DNA from: Halomonas sp.
GTDB taxonomy: Bacteria > Pseudomonadota > Gammaproteobacteria > Pseudomonadales > Halomonadaceae
NCBI GenBank assembly: GCA_018401555.1
Contig: JAGYKP010000091.1
Location: 1-64,000 of the forward strand
DNA: 64,000 bases
Direction of reading: 5' to 3'
Shown: positions 1 to 10,110 of the stretch, piece after piece
Layout: the number at the start of each line of letters is the position of its first letter
How positions within the stretch are numbered: the first letter of the stretch is position 1
Notes under the pieces: generated by a model
The model's input: only the letters and a program-made list of their open reading frames with translations
Databases searched by the model: none
Told to the model about the DNA's origin: nothing
Program-made: the position numbers and the translations under genes

Positions 1-2
1 AC

Positions 3-743
3 CAGTTGCTCGTGACCCAGGGCCTGCCCGTTCGCGTACCCGCGCCCAGCGGCTGATTCGTCACGGCCGGGTGCGACTCTCGCCGGGATTCGGGCCGGGT
101 GGTGGCCAAGCCGGGCGAGAAGCTGCCGGAAGAGACCCGGCTCGAGGTAGCGGAGGACCCCGAGGAGCGCTACGCCTCGTGCGCCGGGCTCGCCTCTCGA
201 GGCGCTGATCGAGGCGCTCGGTCTTGAGCTGAGGGAGCGGCTGGTGCTCGACGTGGGCTGTGTCCACCGGCGGCTTCACCGACTGTGCCCTGCGCTTCGG
301 TGCCCGCCATGTGATCGGCGTGGAGGTGGGCCACGACCAGCTCGACCCCGAGCTGCGCCGCGACCCTCGGGTGACCTGCCTGGAGGGGCTCAACGCCCGA
401 GCCATGGCCGACGACTCCCGTCTGAAGGCGGCCTTCGCGGCGCAGGGCGCCACCGGGCCGGACCTGGCGGTGATGGACGTCTCCTTCATCTCCCAGACGC
501 TGATCCTGCCCCAGCTCGCCGCACTGCTCCCCCGCAGGCGGCCAGCTGGCCAGCCTGGTCAAGCCCCAGTTCGGAGGTGGCGGGTCAACGCCCGGGGCCT
601 GGTCACCGATGCCCGCTACAGCGAAGTGGAGGCGCGCATCCGCGACTGCTGTGCCGAAGTCGGCCTGGAGATCCGCCACTGGCAACCCAGCCCGCTGCTA
701 GGCGGCGACGGCAATCGCGAGTTCTACCACGCCGTACGCCTGA
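3..743 (+). pseudogene. tlyA: TlyA-type rRNA 2'-O-methyltransferase (partial, frame-disrupted)
   Basis: This is the TlyA/hemolysin A family, which combines an S4 RNA-binding domain with a FtsJ-like SAM methyltransferase that 2'-O-methylates rRNA. The 5' end lies outside the window. The S4 segment QLLVTQGL followed by RSRTRAQRL, the linker KPGEKLPEETRLEV, the SAM-binding stretch VSTGGFTDCALRFGA, VMDVSFIS, and LASLVKPQF then VNARGLV are all recognisable in family order, but they fall in different frames with switches near 28, 80, 195, 255, 530 and 585. The C-terminus EFYHAVR is followed by a stop only after one more shift, at 741-743. Because all conserved blocks survive in order, I read this as assembly indels rather than decay. 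The call is secure; the exact end is not. Confidence 0.8.
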
Positions 744-765
744 GCCCCACGGCGACGCCAGCACC

Positions 766-3700
766 TCAGCGCCCGTCACCTCCCCCGCCACCATCGGCAT
801 CACCGGTCTCGATATCTCCCGGGTCCCCCTGGGCGCCCGGTGCCGGATGGTGCTCCGCCAGGGCGTCGGCGCTGCGCCTCTCCACCCGGCGCTCCAGCCC
901 GTCGCTGGCGCGGTGCAGGCGCACGTCGAGTTGATTGAAGGCGATCTCGATATCGTGTTCGGCAAACAGCTCGCCGACCCGGCAGTTGATCTCGTCGGTG
1001 GCGAACAGCCGATCGCCGAGGCTGTTGACGAAGATGCGCAGCTCGAAATCGAGGGTGCTGGCACCGTAGGTCATGAAGAACACCTGGGGTTCCGGGTCGG
1101 CCAGCACCCGGGCGCCCTCGCCGGCGGCCCGGCGCAGCGAGGCGGTGCACCAGGCGATGGTCCGAGCCGTAGGCCACGCCATAGGTCAGCACCACCCGGG
1201 TGACGGTGTCGGAGAGCGACCAGTTGATCAGCTGGTCGGTGACGAAGGTCTTGTTGGGGATGATGATCTCCTTGCGATCGAAATCGGTGACCGTGGTGGC
1301 GCGGATGCGGATCCGGCTCACCGTGCCGGTGAGATTGCCCAGGGTCACGGTGTCGCCGATGCGCACCGGCCGCTCGAAGAGGATGATCAGCCCCGAGACG
1401 AAGTTGGCGAAGATCTCCTGCAGGCCGAAGCCCAGGCCCACACCCAGCGCCGCCACCAGCCACTGCAGCTTGTCCCAGGAGACCCCCAGGGCGCCCAGCG
1501 ACGCCACCAGGCCGGTACCGACGATGGTGTAGGAGAGCAGCGAGGTGATGGCATAGGCGCTGCCCTGCTTGAGGTCGAGGCGTGACAGCACGCTGACCTC
1601 CAGCAGGCCCGGCAGGTTGCGCGCCAGCATCAGGGTCAGGGCGATGATCAGCAGCGCCGTGAAGATGTCGGCCACCGACAGCGCAAGTGCCGGCATGAGG
1701 TCCTCGCCCTCAGCGCGGCGCCCAGATCGCCACCTCTTCCAGGTAACCCAGTACGGTGAGCAGGTCGGCCCACACCAGGTAGAAAAGCAGCACGAAGCCG
1801 ATCAGCAGGATCAGCTTGGAGAGGCGCAGCGACTGCTGGTTGATCTGCTCCATGTCCAGCGGCGGCTCCTCGACGATCTCTGGCCGACCGTCGGCCCTCC
1901 TTGCCTTCTCGGCCCGGCGGCGCGCCAGCGCGCGCCCGGAACGCCAGGCGACGCGCCGCCACCGCCAGGCCACGCACCACCGACGCCTCCACCAGGATCC
2001 ACAGCCCCAGCAGGTAGAGCGTGATGACGAAGCGACCGACCAGGCTCAGGGCGGTGTACTCGAATCCGCTGACGATCAGCCCGATCAGCACCAGCGGCAC
2101 TGCGGCCATGGCCAGGCCCAGCACCAGGCGGAACAGCTTGACGCCGAAGAACGGCGCATGGGCCAGGATCAGCCTGGCCAGAATCACGCTCATCGCCAGC
2201 AAGCCCAGCAGCAGCAGCGCCAGGGCCAGCGGGCGCTGGCTCAGCCCGAACTCCGACTCCCTCGCCAGGGTAGCGATGGCCAGCACCGGTATCAGGGCCA
2301 GCCCCAGCCAGCCCAGCAGCCGGCGCAGGCCGCAGGGCATAGTCTGCCGGCCAGTAGAAGTGCCTGGTAGCCACGCCATCGGTGGCCAGCGGCGGCGACG
2401 CGACCAGGCCACCACGCCCCACGCCAGGGAGAGTTGCAGGCCGGCCATGCCCAGCGCGTCGGCGATGGCATCGCCACCCGCCAGCAGCGCCAGGCTGGCT
2501 GCCGCCAGCGGCAGCGGCCCCGACGCCGCCAGCAGCGCATTGAGGAGTATCGCCAGCGGCGTATGCAGCTGGCTATCGCTGCGCAGGCGCCCGATCTGCT
2601 CATTGAGCCGGGCGAGGCGCGCCTGGAGGGGCCGGCGTCGCCACAGCAGGACCACCGCCAGCAGCAGCGGCGGCAATCCGCCACGGCGCCCGCCGTGGGC
2701 AGGCTCCAGGTGGTAGGCAGCACCTGACGCCACTCCCCTTCACGCCACTCCAGGGCGAGGTTGTCGGGAATCTGGCGAACCCAGGCCAGCCCCAGTGGGC
2801 GCGTATTGGCGACCCAGAACAGCTGTTCATCGATGGTGGCGCGCAGTCCGCGCGCTGTCTCCTGCAGCTGCTGCTGGTTGAGCTGCAGCTCGATGGCCGA
2901 GCTGAGCAGACTGCCATAGGTCTGTTCGAGGCGGTCGACCAGTTCGCGCCGCGACTGATAGAGGCGCTGCAGGGAGTCGACCAGCCCTTCGCTGCTCTCC
3001 ACCCCCGCCTCCGCCAGGCGCTGGTTGGCCATGCGCTCCCCCTCACGCAGCTGATCGCGCTGGCGCGCCAGGTCGAACTGGCGCAGGCGCAGATCGGCGA
3101 TCTCGTCCTGGAGGTCGCGGCGAGCCGCGACCTGGGGCAGCGCACGGCGCTGTTCTCGCAGGATACGCGCCAACAGCGTCGAACCACGGATCGCCTCGAT
3201 CTGCTCGTTGAGGCTGCGCTCCAGCTGGCGCACCTGGTCGAGGTTGCTGCGTACCACGAGGCTCTCGCGCACCAGGGCATTGCTGCGGTCGTTGGCGCGC
3301 AGCAGCTCCTGGCTGAGGGCGCGGTTGACCTGCTGGGCGCTCTCCAGCACCGGATGCCCCTCCTCCAGCAGCGGATCATCGCGGACCGCATCGGCGATGG
3401 CCTGTTCGGAGGCCATGCGCCGCTTGCGCTCGATGACATTCTGCAGCAGCGCAAGCTCCGCCTCCTGGCTCGCCTGCTGGCGTGTCAGCAGTTCCTGGCG
3501 CCGCTGGTCCAGCTCTCGCAGGCGGGTGTTGGTAGCCAGCTCGCGCTGGTGATAGAGCAGCCGCGCCTCGGCGAGGGCGCGTGCTACCTGACGTCGCCAA
3601 CGCTGGGGGTCATCGGCGGGAACATCGTTGACATCCAGCTCGTCGAGGTCGCGTCGCGCTTGCTCAACCCGACGCATGGCCTCGGCGATGGACTGCTGTG

Positions 3701-4202
3701 CCCGCTCGGGCAGGGTCTGGGCGGTGAGCAACTGCGCATTCACCTCGGCAAGGCGATCCTGAAGGCGCTGCAGCTCCACCACCGCCTCCTGTTGGCGGGC
3801 CTCCAATTCGTCCAGGGAGAGCTCGTCCAGTTCGGCGGCGGAGGCCTGGCTGGCCGTCGTCTCCTCGTTCAGCTCGCGCTCCAGGCGTATCAGCTCCTGG
3901 GGCGCCTGTTCCACCCGGCTCTCGAGTGCCTCACGGCGCTGCTCGACCTCGGCCAGAGCATCCAGGTCGGCGAGAGTCGCCGTAAGCAGATCGATGGTGG
4001 CCTGATCCTCTGCGGAGGGTCCCTCCTCGCCCGCCCCCTCCTCCAGGGCCGCGAGTCGCTCCTCCACGGCGGCGCGCTCGGGCAGCGGCTCCTGCTGGGC
4101 CAGGGCCGGCAACGCCATGACCAGAAACAGCAGCCCCACCAGCCAGCATGCCGCAAGTCGCCTTCCGAACCCTCTGGCACCACCTCCCGCCTGTCCGCTC
4201 AC
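766..4202 (-). pseudogene. mscK: MscK/KefA-type mechanosensitive channel (frame-disrupted)
   Basis: Large mechanosensitive channel of the MscS superfamily that releases solutes on hypo-osmotic shock. Start: GTG at 4202, preceded by GGGAG six bases away, followed by a signal peptide (WLVGLLFLVMALPALAQQ). A long Gln/Glu/Arg-rich periplasmic coiled-coil region covers about 500 residues, then multiple membrane segments, then the MscS core with the TM3-like run VGLGFGLQEIFANFVSG and the beta domain PVRIGDTVTLGNLTGTV. Span is about 1145 codons, close to E. coli MscK. The frame switches near 2720, 1960, 1715 and 1165, yet homology is continuous, so these look like sequencing indels. It converges with tlyA (22-bp gap) and diverges from pldA. 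Role in salt adaptation is inference. Confidence 0.82.
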
Positions 4203-4339
4203 GCCGCTCTCCCGTTGCGTTTTTCCTACCGCTGATTCTCCGCCCCCACCCTCGGCAAGGCAATTGCCACCGGCCCAACGGTTGACTTGCCTTCCGGGCA
4301 TGGTAGAACAAAGGTCTACCCCTGCACCGGACCCCTACC

Positions 4340-5401
4340 ATGCGCCTGCCGATATGCACCGCAGCCCTCACCTCACTGACTTTGCTCGTCGCGGGCACAG
4401 CCCAGGCAGCGCCGGACACAGCCGAGCGCTCCGCACTGGAGGCACGCCTCGCCGAGCTGCGTAGCGAGGCCGCCGAAGTGCAGGCGAGGCTCGAGGCCAT
4501 GGAGCAGCAGCCAGCCACCGCTACGGCGGGCGCCGGAGAGTTCGTCTGGCCCTCCCCGCCATCGATCGCCCCGGGCGATATCGCCGTGGTCGAGGCCGCC
4601 GGGCGGCGCCAACTGGAACAGGCCTCCAACCGTAACCCCTATGCCATTACCGCCTACCGGCGCAACTACCTGTTTCCGCTCACCTACAACCGCAAGCCCA
4701 ACCATGCGGCCTATACCGAGTTGACCGGCGAGGAGGGGATGGAACGCAGCGAGCTGAAGTTTCAGTTCAGCGCCAAGGTAGCCCTTGCCGAAGGGCTGTT
4801 CGGCAATACCGGAGACCTCTATTTCGCCTATACCCAGCGCAGCTGGTGGCAGGCCTACAACACCGACGACTCCTCGCCCTTCCGCGAGACCAACTACGAG
4901 CCCGAGATATTCCTGAGCTTCGACAACGACTGGCAGGTGCTGGGCTGGGCCAACATACGCAATCGCATAGTCGTCAACCACCAGTCCAATGGCCGCTCCA
5001 ACGACCTGTCGCGCAGCTGGAACCGCTTCTACCTGGAGACGATCTTCCAGCGTGGCGACTGGGCAGTGAGCCTGGCCCCCCACTACCGTCTGCCGGAGAC
5101 CACCGGCGATGACGACAACCCCGATATCGAGCGCTACATGGGCTACGGCGACATGACGCTGGCCCGCCGCTTCGGCGACAACGAGCTCAGCCTGATGTTG
5201 CGCGGCAACCCCGGGGCGGGACATATGGGGGGCCAGTTCGACTACTCCTGGCCGCTGTTCGACAGCAAGATTCGCGCCCACGTGCAGTATTACCACGGCT
5301 ACGGCGAGAGCCTGATCGACTACGACCAGAATACCCAGCGCCTGAGCCTGGGCTTCAGCCTCAACCCGCTGTTCTCCCCCAGCAGCGGTCTGCTGCGCTA
5401 G
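4340..5401 (+). CDS. pldA: Outer-membrane phospholipase A (OMPLA)
   Basis: Outer-membrane beta-barrel phospholipase that hydrolyses phospholipids that have flipped to the outer leaflet. The protein has 353 residues: a signal peptide (cleavage after AQA near residue 22), a short coiled coil, then the barrel. The catalytic triad is visible with exact family spacing: His214 and Ser216 in NHQSNGR, and Asn228 in SRSWNRFY, twelve residues after the serine as in E. coli (H142/S144/N156). Conserved HYRLPE, GYGDM and GGQFDYSW follow, and it ends with a barrel strand. The start at 4340 gives the signal peptide directly; its ribosome site is weak. It is divergent from the MscK gene with about 137 bp between starts. 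Complete and not frame-disrupted. Confidence 0.95.
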   Translation: MRLPICTAALTSLTLLVAGTAQAAPDTAERSALEARLAELRSEAAEVQARLEAMEQQPATATAGAGEFVWPSPPSIAPGDIAVVEAAGRRQLEQASNRNPYAITAYRRNYLFPLTYNRKPNHAAYTELTGEEGMERSELKFQFSAKVALAEGLFGNTGDLYFAYTQRSWWQAYNTDDSSPFRETNYEPEIFLSFDNDWQVLGWANIRNRIVVNHQSNGRSNDLSRSWNRFYLETIFQRGDWAVSLAPHYRLPETTGDDDNPDIERYMGYGDMTLARRFGDNELSLMLRGNPGAGHMGGQFDYSWPLFDSKIRAHVQYYHGYGESLIDYDQNTQRLSLGFSLNPLFSPSSGLLR

Positions 5402-5497
5402 CCCTGACCGGCGTCAAGGATTAGCGGCACGGGCGCTGTCAAGCCGCGCCACGACTGCTATGCTGGGCTAGTCACCCACTGTCACAGGAAGACTCTC

Positions 5498-5822
5498 ATG
5501 GCGAATCGCACGCACGAATCCACCGAGCAGCTCAAGGAAGACCTGCAGCACCTCAGCCAGACCATCGAGGAGCTGGTCAGCGCCACCGCCGACGACTCCC
5601 GCGGCAATATCAAGGAGCTGCGTGAACGCGCCGAGAAGCGGCTCAAGGAGACCCGCGAACGGCTCGAGTCCCGCGGCGAGCGTCTCTACGGCGAGGCCCG
5701 CGAGATCCATCGATCATCAGGTCGACGCCTGTGACCGCTACGTCCACGACAACCCCTGGACCAGCATCGGCATCGGCGCCGGCGTGGGGGTCGTGATCGG
5801 CCTGCTTATCGGGCGTCGCTGA
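5498..5822 (+). pseudogene. yqjD: YqjD/ElaB-like (DUF883) membrane-anchored protein (one frameshift)
   Basis: Small protein of the DUF883 family, whose E. coli members YqjD, ElaB and YgaM are inner-membrane proteins that can bind ribosomes in stationary phase. A charged helical N-terminal part (EQLKEDLQHLSQTIEEL) is followed, after a frame switch near 5710, by the family C-terminus RYVHDNPWTSIGIGAGVGVVIG and a final GRR. The tail anchor is a Gly-rich membrane helix. The stop overlaps the next gene's start (TGATG), so the two are probably translationally coupled. An indel in the assembly is the simplest explanation for the split. Confidence 0.85.
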
Positions 5823-6228
5823 TGGCATCCAGCCAGGGACCGGCTCAGCGGGTATTCACCGCCGGCAGGCGCCTCCTTGGCAGCCTGCTGGCCACCGGCA
5901 GACGCGTCTGCGTCTCGCCGTGCTGGAACTGGAGGAGGAGCGCGCCCGCCTGGTGGGCCTGCTGCTGCTCGCCGGGCTGGCACTGATCCTGCTGCTGCTC
6001 GGCATTGCGGTGCTCACCACCCTGGTGATCGTGGCCTTCTGGGACAGCTATCGAATGACCGCCATCGCCGTGAGCGCCGGCGTGCTGCTCGGCGGCGGCC
6101 TGTTGCTCTGCCTGCGGGTCATGCAGCTGGCGCGACGGCGCACCCTGCTGGCCAGCACTCTCAAGCACCTCGCCACCGATCGCGACCTGGTGGAGCACGA
6201 TCGCCGGGAGGCCCGCCATGGCGACTGA
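5822..6228 (+). pseudogene. yqjE: YqjE-like phage-holin-family membrane protein (one frameshift)
   Basis: Integral membrane protein of the YqjE family (DUF1469). The ATG at 5822 overlaps the upstream stop. The first ~25 codons (MASSQGPAQRVFTAGRRLL) run in one frame; after a switch near 5900 the family core appears: RLRLAVLELEEERARL, then two hydrophobic helices (LLLAGLALILLLLGIAVL and AIAVSAGVLLGGGLLL) with the loop FWDSYR. It ends HDRREARHGD. In E. coli yqjD, yqjE and yqjK are consecutive, and the same order is kept here. Function is unknown beyond membrane association. Confidence 0.82.
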
Positions 6229-6502
6229 CCGCCGATCCCGTGCTCCTCGCGCCGCTACCAAGGCCGAGCTGGAGGCGCGTATCGAGCAGCAGCGCGTGGA
6301 TATCCTGGTCGCGGCGAGCCGCTGGCGCAGCGCCACCCGGCCGATCGATGTAGCGGTTGGCACACACTGATGCGCTTCAAGGCCCCCCTCTACGCGGTGG
6401 GTGGCCTGCTCCTGCACTGCGCCTCAGCCGGCACTGCGTCTCGGCCGCCGCGCCGCCGCTGGCACCCTGGTGGTCAACCGCGCTCGGCGCCTGCTGCGCT
6501 GA
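6218..6502 (+). pseudogene. YqjK-like protein, third gene of the YqjDEK set (frame-disrupted)
   Basis: Begins at ATG 6218 inside the end of the YqjE-like gene. The first frame reads MATDRRSRAPRAATKAELEARI and continues through a basic/Gln-rich helix (EQQRVDILVAASRWR), then stops prematurely at 6367-6369. Similarity to a typical YqjK C-terminus (LMRFKAPLYAVGGLLL, then LVVNRARRLLR) resumes in other frames up to the stop at 6500-6502. About 95 codons. Its identity rests mainly on position after yqjD/yqjE, on size, and on the helical charged N-terminus; individual similarity is weak. Confidence 0.6.
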
Positions 6503-6510
6503 GCCCCAGG

Positions 6511-6985
6511 CTACCCGGTCGCTTCCCGGGGCAGGGCCGGCAACTCCCGCGCCCACGCCGGCGACTCTCCCTCCCAGAGAATCAGCGTGACCAGCGTATG
6601 CCCGCGGGTCGCCCAGTGCTCGGCGGCATCCTGCATCAACTCCAGGAAGGCGGCCATGGCGGCTTCATCGGCAGCAGCGACCGGTACTACCACCATCCCG
6701 GGCCCTCCCCGTCTGCCACTCCAGCTCCGTCAGGCAGTCCCAGGCGGCATCCCAGTTGCGCTGATGCTCGGGGAACCCCAGGCTCTCCGCCAGGCCATCG
6801 AGCAGCGCCTCACGGCTCCAGAACGGCGAAGGTCCCAGGCGACGCCAGTCGAGCCCCACCGTGCCTGCCGCCTCCTTGTCCAGTCCCGCGGCATGCATTT
6901 TGCTCGAGAAGCCATACACGCCGGCATGGACCGGATCTTCCAGGTAGCGAGCCAGGGCTTCCAGCGAAGGCAGAGGGGCAGTCAA
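6511..6985 (-). pseudogene. Barstar-family ribonuclease inhibitor (one frameshift)
   Basis: Barstar-like immunity protein, expected to bind and block the barnase-type RNase encoded just upstream. The fold's signature is present: SREALLDGLAESLGFPEH followed by NWDAAWDCLTELEW, in which the two aspartates of NWDxxWD match the barnase-binding Asp35/Asp39 of barstar. A frame switch near 6690 leads into the C-terminal part (LELMQDAAEHW, then TLVTLILWEGE). Translation appears to start at TTG 6985, which overlaps the TGA of the RNase gene (TTGA). That arrangement couples inhibitor synthesis to toxin synthesis. About 158 codons. Confidence 0.8.
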
Positions 6986-7365
6986 CGTCGATCCTCCAGC
7001 ACCCGGAACGAATCGTAGTGGTCATCGGTGTAGTAGAAGACCTCGGGTGGCTCGCCACCGGTAACGATGCGGCGAGCCCCGCGATGGGACAGCCCCGGGG
7101 TCTCCACGGTGTATTCGCGATAGTAGCCCCGTGGTTCCTTCCGGCTGGCGACCCTCGCGGTTGAAGAAGGTGGTGCCGTCCTGGGAGTGGGGAAGGGACC
7201 GCCGCGCTCGATCAGCCGCAGGGGTAGCGTCGACCTCGCCTGCCCCGGCAGCCGCTGCTCCACGGCCGGGCAGCTCACCGCCGCCACGCCAATCCAGCGC
7301 GATCCCTCGAGACCGGGAGAGGCCTCGCCGGGTACCGGCAGCGCCTCCTGCGGCACTCTCTTCAT
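6982..7365 (-). pseudogene. Barnase-like guanyl-specific ribonuclease (frame-disrupted)
   Basis: Microbial RNase N1/T1/barnase family. The C-terminal half is clean: GYYREYTVETPG supplies the general-base Glu, RGARRIV the catalytic Arg, and YYTDDHYDSF the catalytic His, matching barnase Glu73, Arg83/87 and His102. Upstream, TLRLIERGGPFP and DGTTFFNREGR are recognisable only by switching frame near 7230 and again near 7150. The N-terminus is uncertain: ATG 7365 is one candidate, but no clear signal peptide is seen in any single frame, although related proteins are secreted. The gene lies directly before, and overlaps, the barstar gene. Either a toxin/immunity pair or an extracellular nutrient RNase with its self-protection would fit. 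Confidence 0.75.
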
Positions 7366-7525
7366 CACGACCTCGTTACCAAGCCAAACGGCTCCCATGA
7401 TGCCGCGGGGTGCCGACAACCGCCAGCGCACTCTCCTGCACGCCTGGGCAGGGGGGCTGGCCTGGGGTAAGGTGCCGACAGGGACACGCCCTGCCATCTT
7501 TGCCTGAATACCCGAGGAGCCGCCC

Positions 7526-7984
7526 ATGACGCTCGCCATCACACTGCACGTTCTCGCCGCCGTGATCTGGGTCGGCGGCATGTTCTTCGCCTGGGTCGTG
7601 CTGCGCCCGGTGGCCGCCAGCCAGCTCGAGCCACCCGCTCGCCTGACCCTGTGGCGAGGCGTCTTCGCGCGCTTCTTCCCCTGGGTGTGGGCCGCCGCCG
7701 CGCTCCTGCTGGCCACCGGCCTGTGGATGCTCTTCGTGGTGTTCGGCGGCATGGCCGGGGCACGCTGGCATATCCACCTGATGCTGGCGCTGGGCCTGGC
7801 CATGATGGCCATCTACCTGCACCTGTGGTTCGTGCCCTGGCAGCGCCTGCAGCGGGCCGTGGATGCCGAGGCCTGGCCCGAAGGCGGCCAGCAGCTGGCC
7901 AGCATCCGCCGCCTGGTGGGCCTCAACCTGATCCTCGGGCTGTTGACCAGCGCCATCGCCGCCGGCGGACGCTACCTGGCCTGA
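7526..7984 (+). CDS. CopD-like four-helix membrane protein
   Basis: 152-residue integral membrane protein with four predicted helices (residues about 4-25, 45-70, 78-100 and 130-150). It carries HVLAAVIWVGGMFFAW at the N-terminus and a second His in the WHIHLMLALG helix, a pattern typical of the CopD/DUF4149-like membrane family, where helix histidines may hold haem or copper. RVFARF-type and LVGLNLILGLL segments fit the same family. Good ribosome site (GAGGAGCC) before ATG 7526. Complete. It diverges from the RNase/barstar pair. A role in copper tolerance is possible but not shown. Confidence 0.75.
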   Translation: MTLAITLHVLAAVIWVGGMFFAWVVLRPVAASQLEPPARLTLWRGVFARFFPWVWAAAALLLATGLWMLFVVFGGMAGARWHIHLMLALGLAMMAIYLHLWFVPWQRLQRAVDAEAWPEGGQQLASIRRLVGLNLILGLLTSAIAAGGRYLA

Positions 7985-8061
7985 CATCTCAACGTCACGC
8001 CTCTGTCATATTCAGGTGGCAGGATTATCGCCTTCCACCCTTCTGACTCGGGAGATGCCCC

Positions 8062-8803
8062 TTGCGCATGCTGGCCCTCTACAGCATCAAGGGCGGCGTC
8101 GGCAAGACGGCCTCGGCGGTCAACCCGGCCGCCGTGAGGCGGCCGCTCGACGGTCAACGTGTACTGCTCTGGGACCTCGACCCCCAGGCGGCCACCACCT
8201 TCTATCTGCGCGCCAAACCCAAGGTGCGCGGCGGGGTTGCCCGGCTGGTCAAGGGCAAGGCCGCCTACGACAAGGTAATCCGCGCCACCCAGGTCGAGAA
8301 CCTCGACCTGTTGCCGGCGGCGCTGGCCTCACGCGAACTGGACCACCTGCTCGCCGAACGACGCGACAATCAGCTCCGGCGCATCCTCAAGCCGATCCGC
8401 GATGACTACGACCTGGTAATCCTCGACTGCCCTCCCACCCTCTCGACCCTCTCCGAGAGCGTCTTCGCCAGCGTCGATGCGCTGCTGGTGCCCATCGTGC
8501 CCACGGTACTCTCGCTGCGCACCCTGGAGCAGTTGCGTGCCTTCCTGGACGAGCGCGATGTGCCCTGCCCGGTCTGGCCCTTTTCGTCACCCCTGGGCCG
8601 ACCGCCGCCGCACCCTGCACCGCGAGATCATCGACTCGTTGCCCGAGCGTTGGCCGCTGCGCCTCTCGCAAACCATTCCCAGCGCCAGCGTGGTCGAACG
8701 CATGGGACTCGAGCGCGCCCCGCTGTGCAGCTTCGCGCCGCGCACCGCTGCCGCCCAGGCCTATCGCCGGCTATGGGAGGAGATCGCCCAGCGCCTGGCC
8801 TGA
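8062..8803 (+). pseudogene. Orphan ParA/MinD-type ATPase (one frameshift)
   Basis: P-loop ATPase of the ParA superfamily. The deviant Walker A is KGGVGKTASAVN (residues ~12-23), Walker A' DLDPQAATTFYL, and Walker B LVILDCPPTLSTLSE. The frame changes near 8580, after which RRRTLHREIIDSLPE and IPSASVVERMGLERAP complete the family C-terminus. TTG 8062 lies seven bases after GGGAG and is the better spaced start; ATG 8068 is the alternative. There is no ParB-like partner or parS-like cluster next to it, so it is an orphan, and chromosome partitioning should not be assumed. It converges with the flavoprotein gene, with a 20-bp gap. Confidence 0.82.
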
Positions 8804-8823
8804 ATGCCCGGCCCTTGGGTCAA

Positions 8824-10001
8824 CTAGAGACTCTGCCCGCAGGCCACGCCGCTGGCCCAGGCCCACTGGAAGTTGTGCCCCCCCAGTTCCCCGGTCACAT
8901 CCAGCACCTCGCCGATGAAGCGCAGCTGGGGCAGCCCCGCTACCGAGAAGTCCCGGGACGAAATCGCGCGGGTATCTACCCCGCCCAGGGTCACCTCCGC
9001 GGTGCGCCACCCCTCGGTGCCAGCGGGCTTGAGCCGCCAGCGATTGAGCGCCTCGCCCCAGGCCTGCAGGCGGGCGTTGCCGCACTCGGCCAGCACCCCG
9101 TCGTCGCCGTGCCACTCCACCAGCGCCTGGGCCAGCCGTTTCGGCAGGCGCTCGCCGAGCCAGGTGGAGAGACGGCGCTTCGGCGTCGCGTCGCGGGCGG
9201 CGCACAGCGCCGCGAAGGCATCCTCGCCGGGCAGCAGGTCGATGACGATCTCGTCGCCGGGTTGCCAGTGGCTCGAGACCTGCAGCATGGCCGGGCCGGA
9301 GAGGCCACGGTGGGTAAACAGCATGGGCTCACGGTAGCGCCCGTCTCGGCAGCTGGCCTCCACTTCCCGCAGCTCACCCCGGCCAGCGCCTCGGCACGCG
9401 CCTTCCATTGCGAGGTCAGGGTGAAGGGCACCAGCGCGGGGCGCGTATCGGTAACCGCCAGGCCGAACTGGCGGGCGATCTCGTAGCCGAAGCCGCTGGC
9501 CCCCATGCTGGGAATCGACAGGCCACCACTGGCCACCACCAGTGCACCGGCATCGACTGTACCGGCGGAGGTGGCCAGGCGGATGCCCTCTCCCCGCCGC
9601 TCCACCGCGTCAATGCGCGTCTTCAGGCGAATCTCGACCCCCGCCCAGTCGCACTCGGTGAGCAGCACGCGCACGATCTCCTTGCTGGAGTCGGCGCAGA
9701 ACAGCTGCCCCGGGGCCTTCTCCACGTACTCCACGGCGTGGCGCTCCACCAGCTCGACGAAGTGCTCGGGTCGATAGCGCTTGAGGGCCGAGATACAGAA
9801 GTGCGGATTGCCCGAGAAGAAATTGGCCGGCGTGGAGTTGAGGTTGGTGAAATTGCAGCGCCCACCACCGGACATCAGGATCTTCCTGCCGGCCCTGTTG
9901 GCATGATCCAGTACCAGCACCCGGCGCCCCGCATAGCCGGCATTCAGGGCGCACATCAACCCCGCGGCCCCGGCGCCGATCACCACCACATCATATGTCA
10001 C
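8824..10001 (-). pseudogene. HI0933/YhiN-family FAD-dependent oxidoreductase (one frameshift)
   Basis: Flavoprotein of the HI0933 family (E. coli YhiN), function unassigned in most species. The N-terminal dinucleotide fold is clear: VVVIGAGAAGLMCALNAG, then the family hallmark GRKILMSGGGRCNFTN, ALVVASGGLS and MGASGFGYEIARQFG. After a frame change near 9375 come HRGLSGPAMLQVS, VTLGGVDTRAIS, and the C-terminal FAD-contact motif LRFIGEVLDVTGELGGHNFQWAW. Start GTG 10001 has GAGGG upstream; an in-frame ATG at 10052 has no site. About 392 codons, normal for the family. Confidence 0.85.
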
Positions 10002-10091
10002 CCTGCAGCCCTCCCGGCCCTTTATCCATAACGCCAATGGCGAGGCGCGCATTCTAGCAGTCGCACCACCAGGCGCCGAGGGTGGCCTATC

Positions 10092-10110
10092 ATGTACAAA
10101 CCTTGTACAT
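10092..10110. promoter_or_regulatory. Palindromic operator upstream of the RND efflux operon
   Basis: ATGTACAA, a three-base spacer, then TTGTACAT: perfect 8-bp arms. A related half-site, TTGTGCAT, follows at about 10129-10136. The site is 121 bp before the adaptor start, in the gap after the divergent flavoprotein gene. TetR-family repressors of RND pumps bind sites of this form, but no such regulator is encoded nearby, so the binding protein is unknown. Confidence 0.6.
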
